A stretch of 64,000 bases of DNA, from contig NZ_MU158698.1 in assembly GCF_015210005.1 (NCBI RefSeq), positions 812,460 to 876,459 of the forward strand. The letters run 5' to 3'. This stretch comes from Sphingobacterium hungaricum. Lineage in GTDB: Bacteria; Bacteroidota; Bacteroidia; Sphingobacteriales; Sphingobacteriaceae. The notes beneath the pieces were generated by a model that saw only the letters and a program-made list of their open reading frames with translations, was not told the DNA's origin and made no database searches. Made by a program: the position numbers and the translations under genes. Position 1 is the stretch's first letter, and each line of letters opens with the position of its first letter. Shown here in pieces: positions 47,617-56,666 of the stretch.

Positions 47617-47924
47617 GGGTTAGATAGGAGTATTTAGTATTTAGTATTTAGTATTTAGTATTTAGTATTTAGTATTTAGTATTTAGAAATAACAAATTTA
47701 TAGTACGCATTATTGCTCCGTAGGAGCAAAATGTTTGTAGATAAATAACAGTTAGAAATTTGTGCTCCGTAGGTGCACAACCTTTTTGAGAGTAAGAAAA
47801 AATATATAAAGTGTAAGAATAAATAGTTGCTGGATAAGGTGTAAACAGATTTAACGTCTGAAAATCTTTTCACAATAGTTCCCCCTTCGGGGGTTAGGGG
47901 GATTAAGGGATAAAAAAAATTAAT
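47617..47924. repeat. Spacer 2/3: eight TATTTAG heptamers, paired hairpins, C/G-rich element
   Basis: TATTTAG repeats eight times without interruption at 47631-47686. The hairpin pair is at 47710-47781 and the direct C/G-rich element at 47879-47902. No gene. Confidence 0.85.
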
Positions 47925-50324
47925 ATGATAACGAATTATTTAAAAACGGCCATTCGATACATTCGAAAAAACAAGTTGATTACAAGCATCAACATCTTGA
48001 GTCTTTCGATCGGGATTTGCTCCACGTTGGTTATCTTTTTGATGATCCAATACGATTACAGCTTTGACAAACACCTGCAAAACGGAGACAGAGTGTATCG
48101 AGTAATAAGCATAGGTGACTTTAAAAGTGCCGCAATCCTCGTTCCGCTGGTCAGAACGATTGACGAAGAAGCTGTTGGTGTAGAGAAAGTCGCGCCTATT
48201 TTTTCTATCTATGAATCAAAAATAAAAATACCGAAAGAGAAAGATGATTTCACAATTTTTCCAAAAGAGAAAAATTTGATTTTCAGCACGGATAATTATT
48301 TTGATATCTATCCGCATACATGGTTATCTGGAAGTGCAAAGAACCTGACGTACCCCAATCAGATTGTATTGACGGAAAGCTATTACAAGCGCTATTTCCC
48401 ACAAGCCGCAGTTTCAGAATCTGTTGGAAAATCGATTGTATTTGCCGATAGTGTTACGCTACAAATAGCCGGCGTTGTAGCGGATAGGAAGGAGAATTCA
48501 GATTTTAAATTTGACGGTTTTATTTCCGTTGCCACAATCGCTTCGAGCGAAAGCATGAAAGAGTTCCACCAATGGGATCGTTGGAATAGCTATAATGACA
48601 GTTATCAATGCTTGGTACTCCTTAGTCCAGGTAGCACCGTCGCATCAGTAGAAAAAAACATAGCGCAGCTTGTAAAAAAGTATAAAAAAGATTCTGAAGA
48701 AGATAAATTTGGTTTGCAACCCTTAAGCGATGTTCATTTTAATTCAGATCTTAATTACAATGCAGTAAAGCCCGCTACTTTAAGAAATTTAATTCTTCTA
48801 GCTGTTTTTCTTTTAACGCTTGGAGCCATAAACTTTATTAATCTTTCTACAGCGCAATCCATTGAGCGTGCGAAAGAGATTGGCATCCGCAAAACGTTGG
48901 GCAGTAAAAAAAGCAGCCTGATCAAACAGTTTTTAATGGAAACCTTCGTTGTTGCCTTTTTAGCAACTTTAGTATCCATTTTGTTTCTGCCTTTATTAGT
49001 CCATGCATTTGATGGCTTTTTGCCAGAAGGATTTACTTTAAAGCAAATCCCTGTTGCCCCGACCATTCTCTTTTTAGCTATTCAACTTATCGTAGTGACA
49101 ACTTTAGCAGGATTTTATCCAGCTTGGATCATGACAGGCTACGCTCCTGCCCTCGCCTTAAAAAATCAGATTTCGAAAAATTCAAACCTTTCAAGAAGTA
49201 CATTTATCCGAAAAGGATTGACCGTTTTTCAATTTGTGCTGGCGCAAGTTTTTTTGATTGCTGTGCTTTTCGTTAGCAAACAAACTCGATTTGCATCCAC
49301 GATGGATATGGGTTTTAGAAAAGATGCACTGATCAATTTTTACATACCCGATTTTAACCGCGCCAATAAGGGCGATATTTTAAAAAATAAATTAACTGAA
49401 ATTCCCGAAATCAAAGCAGTCAGCTTTGGAAATCAATCGCCTGCTTTTGACGGATCAATGAGCAGCAGCATGAAATACGATGCTTCATTAGAAGAAAATA
49501 AAGAGATTTCTTTTGACGTAAGAAACGGAGATGAAAATTATCTCAAGGTATATGATATTCCACTGATTGCAGGAAGAAATGTCCGCGTGTTGGATTCAAC
49601 CTATGAAATGTTGATCAACGAGAAAATGCTTGAGTCATTAAAATTGGAATCACCTGAGCAAGCCATCGGCAAAACATTGGACGATGGAAAATATACCATC
49701 GTGGGCGTAATGAAGGATTTCAACGTCGCATCAGCGCGTGAAAACGTTCGTCCAACGGCATACTGGAGCGCAAAAAGAGGTTATGTGATGCATGTTGCTT
49801 TGGACCAAGAACATCCGGAATCATGGAAATCCGGAATCGCCAAAATGGAAAAAGCATTTACCGACACTTATCCTGAAGAATCCTTCGAGTACAAATTCTT
49901 AGATGAGACGATTAAAGGATTTTACCAAACCGAACTGAAATTATCTAAACTATTGAATTGGGCCGTCGGGCTTTCCATTGCCATAGCATGCCTTGGTTTG
50001 TTTGGTTTGGCAATTTTCACAGCAAACCAGCGTACAAAAGAAATCGGCGTACGAAAAGTATTGGGCGCTTCTGTCACCCAGATTATTTTCTTGCTCCTAA
50101 AAAATCTACTGCTATTAGTCAGCATTGCTTGCTTGATCGCATTTCCGATTGCATATTATTTTATGAATCAATGGATACAGGATTTTGCCTATAGAACGGA
50201 ATTGAGCTGGTGGATTTTTGCTTTAGCTGGTATTGGCCTATTGAGCATCGCAACTTTAGTCTTAACAACAAAAACTTATTTCGCAGCAAAAGCAAACCCT
50301 GTGGATAGTCTTAGAGATGAATAG
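47925..50324 (+). CDS. Double-FtsX ABC permease 3
   Basis: 799 residues. N-terminal helix INILSLSIGICSTLVIFLMI, periplasmic domain, FtsX unit 1 with KEIGIRKTLGS (near 316), then a second periplasmic domain and KEIGVRKVLGA (near 704); ends ANPVDSLRDE. The first periplasmic domain differs strongly from permeases 1 and 2, while membrane parts are similar, suggesting different cargo or contact preferences. Ends 1 bp before an inverted C/G-rich element. Confidence 0.9.
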   Translation: MITNYLKTAIRYIRKNKLITSINILSLSIGICSTLVIFLMIQYDYSFDKHLQNGDRVYRVISIGDFKSAAILVPLVRTIDEEAVGVEKVAPIFSIYESKIKIPKEKDDFTIFPKEKNLIFSTDNYFDIYPHTWLSGSAKNLTYPNQIVLTESYYKRYFPQAAVSESVGKSIVFADSVTLQIAGVVADRKENSDFKFDGFISVATIASSESMKEFHQWDRWNSYNDSYQCLVLLSPGSTVASVEKNIAQLVKKYKKDSEEDKFGLQPLSDVHFNSDLNYNAVKPATLRNLILLAVFLLTLGAINFINLSTAQSIERAKEIGIRKTLGSKKSSLIKQFLMETFVVAFLATLVSILFLPLLVHAFDGFLPEGFTLKQIPVAPTILFLAIQLIVVTTLAGFYPAWIMTGYAPALALKNQISKNSNLSRSTFIRKGLTVFQFVLAQVFLIAVLFVSKQTRFASTMDMGFRKDALINFYIPDFNRANKGDILKNKLTEIPEIKAVSFGNQSPAFDGSMSSSMKYDASLEENKEISFDVRNGDENYLKVYDIPLIAGRNVRVLDSTYEMLINEKMLESLKLESPEQAIGKTLDDGKYTIVGVMKDFNVASARENVRPTAYWSAKRGYVMHVALDQEHPESWKSGIAKMEKAFTDTYPEESFEYKFLDETIKGFYQTELKLSKLLNWAVGLSIAIACLGLFGLAIFTANQRTKEIGVRKVLGASVTQIIFLLLKNLLLLVSIACLIAFPIAYYFMNQWIQDFAYRTELSWWIFALAGIGLLSIATLVLTTKTYFAAKANPVDSLRDE

Positions 50325-50654
50325 TCCCCCTTCCCCCCGAAGGGGGAACAACTTTTAACTTCCTAATTTGGAGTAAAAGTGAGATAGGAGACACGAGACT
50401 ATAGATTTGAGATGTGAGATTTTAGCTGGCAATCTTGAAATTCGAGTTCTTGCTCCGTAGGAGCAAAACGTTTTTAGGAAAAAAGGCATTTGAAATTTGT
50501 GCTCCGTAGGTGCACAACCCTTTTGAGAATAAAGGTTAAGGAATCAGGAACAAAGATATGAGATTTAATAAAAATACTTAACCTCCGAAAATCTTTCCGC
50601 AATAGTTTCCCCCTTCGGGGGTTAGGGGGATTTGGAAGATAAATTAACACCGAT
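50325..50654. repeat. Spacer 3/4 bracketed by inverted C/G-rich elements
   Basis: The inverted element starts right after the stop (50325-50348); the direct element ends 24 bp before the next gene (50607-50630). The arms match except for two internal bases. The hairpin pair lies between (50449-50518), with GAGATAGGAGACACG-type repeats. No gene. Confidence 0.85.
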
Positions 50655-53102
50655 ATGAAAACGTTAAAAATAACTTTTAGACAACTTTGGAAAAGAAGGC
50701 TTTTCACCTTGTTAAATATTGTTGGATTGTCTATTGGGATCAGTTCCTGCTGGATTATCTATCAAATTGTAAGCTATGAATTTAGCTACGACAAGAATTT
50801 ACCTAACAAAGAGCATATTTATAAAGTTATCAGTGCGATGTCGAAAGATGGCGAGCTTAATCGAATGGGAGGCGTATCTGCTCCGTTGTACCAAGGAATT
50901 CAGGACGAAGTGGATGGCGTAAAAAATGTCGTTCCAGTATTTGCTGAAGGCTATAACCGTTTAGAAATTAAAAGCGCTAAAGGTGAAAATTACGTAAAGG
51001 AAGATCCTCAAAACATCATCAAAACAAATTCCTCTTATTTTAAGATGCTTCCTTATCAATGGATTGCAGGAGACAAAAGTTCGGCTTTAAAAAACAAAGA
51101 AAATGTGGTCTTATCAGCAAGCAGAGCAAAAGAGTATTTCCCAAATATACCATACGACCAAATAATCAATCAGACGATTACGTATTATGGAAACGATACA
51201 ATTCAGCGCACAGTTTCTGGCATTGTTCAAGATTACCCCGTTCCATCGGAATTTACTGCAAAGGAATTTATAACGCTGATTGATAAAACCTACGAGGGAT
51301 ACACCTGGTCAAATACCAACGGGAGTGACAAACTGTATCTTGAGTTTGAGAATAATGCACCACTATCTTCTATCCTAAATCAAATAAATGCGCTATCAGA
51401 TAAACACATCCCTGATGAAATAAAAGAAAAAATAAAAAAGTTTAATGCCAGTAAAACTTACGAATTCCGTCAAGTTAACGAATTGCATTTTGCAACTGAC
51501 ATCGATGATTATGGCATTAGCAAAACAAGTAAAAAAATCATGTATATCTTAATTGGCATTGGTGGATTTTTGTTATTGCTTGCTTGTATCAATTACATCA
51601 ACATGAGCATGGCCCAGATTCCTCAGCGCAATAAAGAAATCAGCGTCCGCAAAACATTAGGCAGCAGCCAAAAGAATTTGATTTTCCAATTTCTGACCGA
51701 AACATTGATAACTACCAGCATTGCAGCGATATTGGCAATCTTCTTGATCCAATTCGGATTTTGGCTGTTGAAAGATATTATTCCAGAAGGTGTTTCAGCC
51801 AATTATTTTTCATTGAAATACTTAGCTTTTCTGATTACTGTAACTTCTATTATTACGCTCGTCTCTGGATTGTATCCGAGCTTTTTGATTACGAAAGTGA
51901 AAACCATTGATGTCTTAAAAAATAAATTTTCCGGAGCATCTTCTGCTAAAAAATTCACCCTGCAAAAAGCATTAATCGTTTTCCAATTTGTGATCGCTTT
52001 CGTCTTTATTGTCTGTACAATCATTGTCGGTTCGCAATTACGCTACACCATTCAGGGAGACTTAGGATTTAAAAAAGATGCGATTATCCTATTGAATATT
52101 CCTTGGAGATATATGCGAGATTCTCAGTACGATGGACGGAAAAACACGCTCGTAAATCAACTAACCAAGAATGCAGGAATTGAAAAAGTTTCTTTAGGTT
52201 CAAATCCGTTGAGCGATGGTTACTCATCAAGTCCATTTGAAATAGCGAATGAATCCGATGCATCAAAACAAGTTACACTTTATAAAAAGGAAATTGACAC
52301 GGCTTACCTAGATTTATACAAAATGACTCTTGTCGCTGGCAACAACATTAGCTATTCGGACACGGTAAATCAGTTTATAATCAATGAGTCTGCAGCTAAA
52401 GAGTTCGGTTTTCAGAATCCCGAGGATGCCCTAGGAAAACAGCTCAATCAGATGGGAAATCCTAAATTCCAGATTGTCGGTATCGTAAAAGATTTTCACA
52501 CGCAAGATTTCTACAGCGAAATTCAACCTATGGTCATGATGGCTAGTGGCAAATACACAAACCAGATCAATATCAAATTAAACAGCCACGACCCTTCGTC
52601 TTGGCAGAAAACAATTGCAGCAATCGAAACGGAATACAAGCAATTCTACCCAGCAAGCACATTTTCTTATAAGTTTTATGACGAAATGTTGGCCGACTTG
52701 TACAAACAGGAAAGACAGATCAATAAATTGATCAACCTGGCAACAGTGATTACTATTTTGATCAGTTGCCTGGGATTATTTGGATTGACGACCTTGACTG
52801 TTTATCAGCGGACAAAAGAAATCGGTATCCGAAAAGTATTAGGCAGCAATGTTGCCGGAATCGTGACGCTGCTATCAAAAGATTATGTCAAATTAATCGG
52901 TATTGCAGGAGTTATCGCCTCGCCTATCGCCTATTGGGCAATGAGCAAATGGCTGGAAGATTTCGCTTACCGCATTGATATCAGCTGGTGGATATTTCTT
53001 GTCGCTGGATTGATTGCGATCGGCATCGCATTATTGACAATAAGTTACCAAGCATTAAAAGCTGCTTTTGCCAATCCCGTGGATAGCTTGAGGGACGAGT
53101 AG
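50655..53102 (+). CDS. Double-FtsX ABC permease 4
   Basis: 815 residues, the longest of the seven. It starts MKTLKITFRQLWKRRLFTLL, unlike the MIKNY starts of its neighbours. Coupling motifs are KEISVRKTLGS (near 325) and KEIGIRKVLGS (near 720); the C-terminus is ANPVDSLRDE. It is the last gene before the long spacer with the 21-bp tandem array and a new sigma-54 promoter, so it probably ends the first transcription unit. Confidence 0.9.
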   Translation: MKTLKITFRQLWKRRLFTLLNIVGLSIGISSCWIIYQIVSYEFSYDKNLPNKEHIYKVISAMSKDGELNRMGGVSAPLYQGIQDEVDGVKNVVPVFAEGYNRLEIKSAKGENYVKEDPQNIIKTNSSYFKMLPYQWIAGDKSSALKNKENVVLSASRAKEYFPNIPYDQIINQTITYYGNDTIQRTVSGIVQDYPVPSEFTAKEFITLIDKTYEGYTWSNTNGSDKLYLEFENNAPLSSILNQINALSDKHIPDEIKEKIKKFNASKTYEFRQVNELHFATDIDDYGISKTSKKIMYILIGIGGFLLLLACINYINMSMAQIPQRNKEISVRKTLGSSQKNLIFQFLTETLITTSIAAILAIFLIQFGFWLLKDIIPEGVSANYFSLKYLAFLITVTSIITLVSGLYPSFLITKVKTIDVLKNKFSGASSAKKFTLQKALIVFQFVIAFVFIVCTIIVGSQLRYTIQGDLGFKKDAIILLNIPWRYMRDSQYDGRKNTLVNQLTKNAGIEKVSLGSNPLSDGYSSSPFEIANESDASKQVTLYKKEIDTAYLDLYKMTLVAGNNISYSDTVNQFIINESAAKEFGFQNPEDALGKQLNQMGNPKFQIVGIVKDFHTQDFYSEIQPMVMMASGKYTNQINIKLNSHDPSSWQKTIAAIETEYKQFYPASTFSYKFYDEMLADLYKQERQINKLINLATVITILISCLGLFGLTTLTVYQRTKEIGIRKVLGSNVAGIVTLLSKDYVKLIGIAGVIASPIAYWAMSKWLEDFAYRIDISWWIFLVAGLIAIGIALLTISYQALKAAFANPVDSLRDE

Positions 53103-53250
53103 TCCCCCTATCCCCCGAAGGGGGAACAATTTCTAACTCTCCATTTTGGAGTAAAATAGAAGTCTGATTCCGAGACAATAGATATGAGCGATGAGAAAAT
53201 AGATATGAGATTTAGTTTAAATACCTGCTCAGAAGTCAACAACTTCTCCT

Positions 53251-53533
53251 AAAAAGGTAAAGACTTCTCCTAAAAAGGTAAAGCCTTTTCATAAAAAGGT
53301 AAAGCCTTTTCGTAAAAAGGTAACGCCTTTTCGTAAAAAGGTAACGCCTTTTCATAAAAAGGTAACGCCTTTTCGTAAAAAGGTAACGCCTTTTCATAAA
53401 AAGGTAACGCCTTTTCGTAAAAAGGTAACGCCTTTTTGTAAAAAGGTAACGCCTTTTCGTAAAAAGGTAACGCCTTTTTGTAAAAAGGTAAAGCCTTTTC
53501 ATAAAAAGGTAAAGCCTTTTTGTAAAAAGGAAG
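53251..53533. repeat. 21-bp tandem repeat, about 13.5 copies, each a potential hairpin
   Basis: AAAAAGG recurs every 21 bp from 53251 to 53524 (14 occurrences). Each unit reads AAAAAGG-TAACG-CCTTTT plus CGT, CAT or TGT; the AAAAGG/CCTTTT arms are complementary. First and last units diverge (GACTTCTCC; GGAAGAGG), typical of an array growing from its centre. Variation is confined to AACG/AAAG and to the three bases before each A-run. Confidence 0.92.
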
Positions 53534-53879
53534 AGGCAATTTATTATAAGTTAACAATATTTTATTAAAGGTTAATAATCTGGTGTTTAGACAGGAAATT
53601 GAAGACATTAGATTTGAGAATTTTGCACTTGAAAAATCTTTCCGCTATAGCGCCCCCCTCGGGTTTAATGGGAATGAGATTTAGTCTTTGAACATATTGC
53701 CCCATAGGCCCAATATATTTGTAGAATAATAGCCCTTTCGAATTCGTGCTCCATAGCTTCACAAACCCTTTTGGAAATAAAGGCTACGGAATCAGGAACA
53801 AAGATTTGATATTTGATAAACATAACTAAACTCTGAAAATCCTTTCGCAATAGTTCCCCCTTCGGGGGTTAGGCGGATT

Positions 53880-53914
53880 GTCCGCTCTTGAACATCAGTT
53901 GTACGATTATGAAC
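53880..53914 (+). promoter_or_regulatory. Paired upstream activator dyads of permease 5
   Basis: Distal GTCC-N6-GAAC (53880-53893) and proximal GTAC-N6-GAAC (53901-53914), 21 bp apart; the proximal dyad starts 69 bp before the GG at 53970. The distal dyad begins at the last bases of the C/G-rich element region. Confidence 0.85.
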
Positions 53915-53967
53915 ACTTCGCGACACAAATAATCATTTAATTAATTCATTTTAAATCACTTAATACT

Positions 53968-53984
53968 TTGGCGCAAGCATTGTA
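53968..53984 (+). promoter_or_regulatory. Sigma-54 promoter of permeases 5-6
   Basis: TTTGGCGCAAGCATTGT: GG at 53970-53971 and the -13 G at 53982 in correct register; the -12 C is T. The upstream flank CATTTTAAATCACTTAA resembles that of the adaptor promoter. The expected start is near 53995, a leader of about 57 nt. Confidence 0.72.
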
Positions 53985-54051
53985 TTCTTTTTGCTTTCAA
54001 CTACTATCGAGTTTGTAAAACTAGTATTCGACAGTTAAATCTTTAGTGAAC

Positions 54052-56454
54052 ATGATTAAAAATTACATAAAAATTGCTTGGCGCAATTTGTTCAGATCAA
54101 AAACAATTAATGCGATTCATATTATCGGATTGTCGATTGCGATCGCAACTTCAATTTTGCTGTTTTTGACAGCTTCTTTTGAATTGTCATTTGACAATTT
54201 CCACGAAAACAGAAAAAGCATAGCAAAGATTTATCTACAAAATCGACCTGACGGAAATTTAGAATACAACAATGCATTTCCCACTCCATTTGCCTCTGCA
54301 TTAAAAAATGAAATTCCGTCCATCGATGCCGTTACTCGATTCTATAATGGATCAATACTATTAAGAAATGGGGATAAACAATTTCAGGTCGGAGCGAAAT
54401 ATGTCGACCCTGATTTTCTATCCATCTTTAGCTTCCCGAAAGTTTCAGGAACAGATCAAGCTTTAGAAAATCTGGATGCCATCGTCCTAGATGAACCGAC
54501 GGCAATTAATCTGTTTGGGACAAGCGATGTTCTGGGGAAAAGTATTGAAATTGAAAACAATGGATCTTGGGAATCCAAAATAATCACTGCTTTGCTTGAG
54601 AAAGTGCCTAAGAATTCCAGCTTAACGTTTACAGCTTTGGTCCGTTTTGAAACAAAGCCAAACTATAAAGATAATGTTGACAATTGGAGCAATGTAGATC
54701 ATTCTGTTTTTGCCAAATTTAAATCCCCTATTTCTGATGATGAAACGTTCACAAAAAGCACTAAAGCTTTTATGGACAATTATTACAAAAATGAAATGGA
54801 AATGCTGAAGCGCGATGGAGCACAACCGGATGCTGATGGCAATTATAGTTCGATGCATGCCATGCCCTTGAACGAACTGCATCTGAGTGATGGAAAGGGA
54901 GGTTCTGCTTTGTTTCCCTATATCCTGATTGTTATTTCTGTTCTGATCCTTTTTATCGCATGTTCTAATTTTATTAACTTAACCTTTGCCAATTCCATTT
55001 CACGAAATAAAGAGATAGGCACAAGGAAAACATTAGGCGCTACTGCATGGCAACTTGTTGGGCAATTATGGACAGAATCGGTATTGATCTGTTTAATCGG
55101 ACTGTTTTTTGGAATTGTTGTAAGCGTAATCCTGATCCCTCAGTACAACTCAATTATGAATTACGCGCTAAGTTTTAGGGATCTTCTTCTTCCTGAAAAT
55201 CTGATCACCGTTATTTTGGTTTTCGCGGTTATTTCTTTGATCGCTGGAGGATTGCCAGCTTATCAGATTGCCAAGCCAGCTATTATTGAAACCTTAAAAG
55301 GCAAGACAGGCCGAAAAAACAACGTCCTGAGAAATGGGCTGACCGTTGTTCAATTTTCCATCGCTATCGGGCTGATTATTGCGACCATCATTATTAGTGC
55401 ACAGCTCTATTACATTGCCAACCGGCCTTTGGGTTTCGATAAATCAGAAGTCATCAGCATTCCTATTGGGAAAGGCATTGATCCAGAGCAAGGCTTGCTT
55501 AGAATGCGCGAAAGTTTGTCGAGTATTCCATGGGTCAAGTCAGTGAGTGCTTCAGATATCAATTTGGGCATGGGAAGTGATGGAAGTATGTCGAACAGTG
55601 TCTTTGGTTTTGACTATGAAGGAAAACAGATTTCAACTTCGTATATGCGGATTGATTACGATTATTTAGAGACGCTTGGGATCAAATTAATTGCTGGACG
55701 AGATATTTCAAGGGAATTCCCGACCGACAAAGTAGCTGTATTGATTAACAAAAAAATGGCTCAACAGATCGGTGGCGAAGCCAATGCTGTCGGGAAAACG
55801 CTTTCCATAAGTGAAAAAGAATCTACGGTTGTTGGAATTATCGATGACTTTAATTTTAAAGATTTGCGTCAGCAAGTTACGCCACTAACAATTTCTGCAA
55901 ATCCAGATGTATTTGATGTAGCGTATATTTTTGTTCGCGTTTCTACACAAGATTTAAAAGAAAGTCTAAGTACCATCGAAGGCATTTGGAAAAAAATCAA
56001 CCCTTCAGCTACTGCAAGTCCAACTTACCTAGATGAGAACACGCAAAAGATGTATGCAAATGATTTACGCTTTGCCCGCATCATCATCACGGGTTCGGTG
56101 ATTGCTATCAGCATTGCTTGTTTGGGACTATTTGCTTTGGCTTTATTGACCATTAATTTTAGAACAAAAGAAATCGGAATCCGAAAAGTGCTGGGTTCAT
56201 CTGTGGCAGGAATAGTGGTTCTCTTATCAACAGGCATCCTCAAGCATCTGCTCATTTCTATTTTAATTGCAATTCCTGTGACCTATTATTTTATGAAAAA
56301 TTGGTTGCAAGGTTTTGAATTCCGCATCGATATGCAATGGTGGATGTATGCTTTAGGAATAATTTTTACATTTTTGATTGCATTCGCAACGGTAAGCTAT
56401 CATTCCACAAAAATCGCTCGGAAAAATCCTGTGGATAGTTTGAGGGATGAGTAG
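54052..56454 (+). CDS. Double-FtsX ABC permease 5
   Basis: 800 residues from the ATG at 54052 (MIKNYIKIAWRNLFRSKT); a GTG two codons earlier is ignored. Coupling motifs KEIGTRKTLGA (near 319) and KEIGIRKVLGS (near 705); the end is KNPVDSLRDE. It has its own dyads and sigma-54 promoter, so permeases 5-6 can be transcribed apart from the adaptor unit although they have no ATPase of their own. Confidence 0.9.
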   Translation: MIKNYIKIAWRNLFRSKTINAIHIIGLSIAIATSILLFLTASFELSFDNFHENRKSIAKIYLQNRPDGNLEYNNAFPTPFASALKNEIPSIDAVTRFYNGSILLRNGDKQFQVGAKYVDPDFLSIFSFPKVSGTDQALENLDAIVLDEPTAINLFGTSDVLGKSIEIENNGSWESKIITALLEKVPKNSSLTFTALVRFETKPNYKDNVDNWSNVDHSVFAKFKSPISDDETFTKSTKAFMDNYYKNEMEMLKRDGAQPDADGNYSSMHAMPLNELHLSDGKGGSALFPYILIVISVLILFIACSNFINLTFANSISRNKEIGTRKTLGATAWQLVGQLWTESVLICLIGLFFGIVVSVILIPQYNSIMNYALSFRDLLLPENLITVILVFAVISLIAGGLPAYQIAKPAIIETLKGKTGRKNNVLRNGLTVVQFSIAIGLIIATIIISAQLYYIANRPLGFDKSEVISIPIGKGIDPEQGLLRMRESLSSIPWVKSVSASDINLGMGSDGSMSNSVFGFDYEGKQISTSYMRIDYDYLETLGIKLIAGRDISREFPTDKVAVLINKKMAQQIGGEANAVGKTLSISEKESTVVGIIDDFNFKDLRQQVTPLTISANPDVFDVAYIFVRVSTQDLKESLSTIEGIWKKINPSATASPTYLDENTQKMYANDLRFARIIITGSVIAISIACLGLFALALLTINFRTKEIGIRKVLGSSVAGIVVLLSTGILKHLLISILIAIPVTYYFMKNWLQGFEFRIDMQWWMYALGIIFTFLIAFATVSYHSTKIARKNPVDSLRDE

Positions 56455-56666
56455 TCCCCCTGTCCCCCGAAGGGGGAAGAATTTCTAACTCTCCAATTTG
56501 CAGTAAAATAGAAGTGAGATCCGAGACAATAGATTTTAGTATTTTGAAACAACAAATTTATGATAGGATTTATTGCTCAACAAGAATAGAATATTGTTAA
56601 AAAAAACAGCACACCATAGGTTCCCCCTTCGGGGGTTAGGGGGATTATAATTAATCATCAAACAAC
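56455..56666. repeat. Spacer 5/6 bracketed by inverted C/G-rich elements
   Basis: Inverted element at 56455-56478, directly after the stop; direct element at 56621-56644, 22 bp before the next ATG. Only a decayed remnant of the hairpin pair remains (TTATTGCTCAACAAG near 56569). Confidence 0.8.

Larger units (their letters stand above)
53103..54051. other. 949-bp spacer before permease 5: inverted elements, tandem array, regulatory sites
   Basis: No real gene. From left: inverted C/G-rich element (53103-53126), 21-bp tandem array (53251-53533), a degenerate C/G-rich element (53632-53673), a degenerate hairpin pair (53695-53765), direct C/G-rich element (53854-53877), activator dyads (53880-53914) and sigma-54 promoter (53968-53984). 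Minus-strand frames here are artefacts of the repeat. Confidence 0.85.

Noticed and set aside
53251..53533. CRISPR-like array
   Set aside because: The repeats are 21 bp and contiguous, with no unique spacers, and there are no cas genes.
53236..53608. Two overlapping minus-strand open frames encoding heptad repeats (YLFTKRR and ALPFYEK)
   Set aside because: They are translations of the 21-bp DNA repeat (21 divides by 3), appear in two frames at once, and show no start signal or family resemblance.
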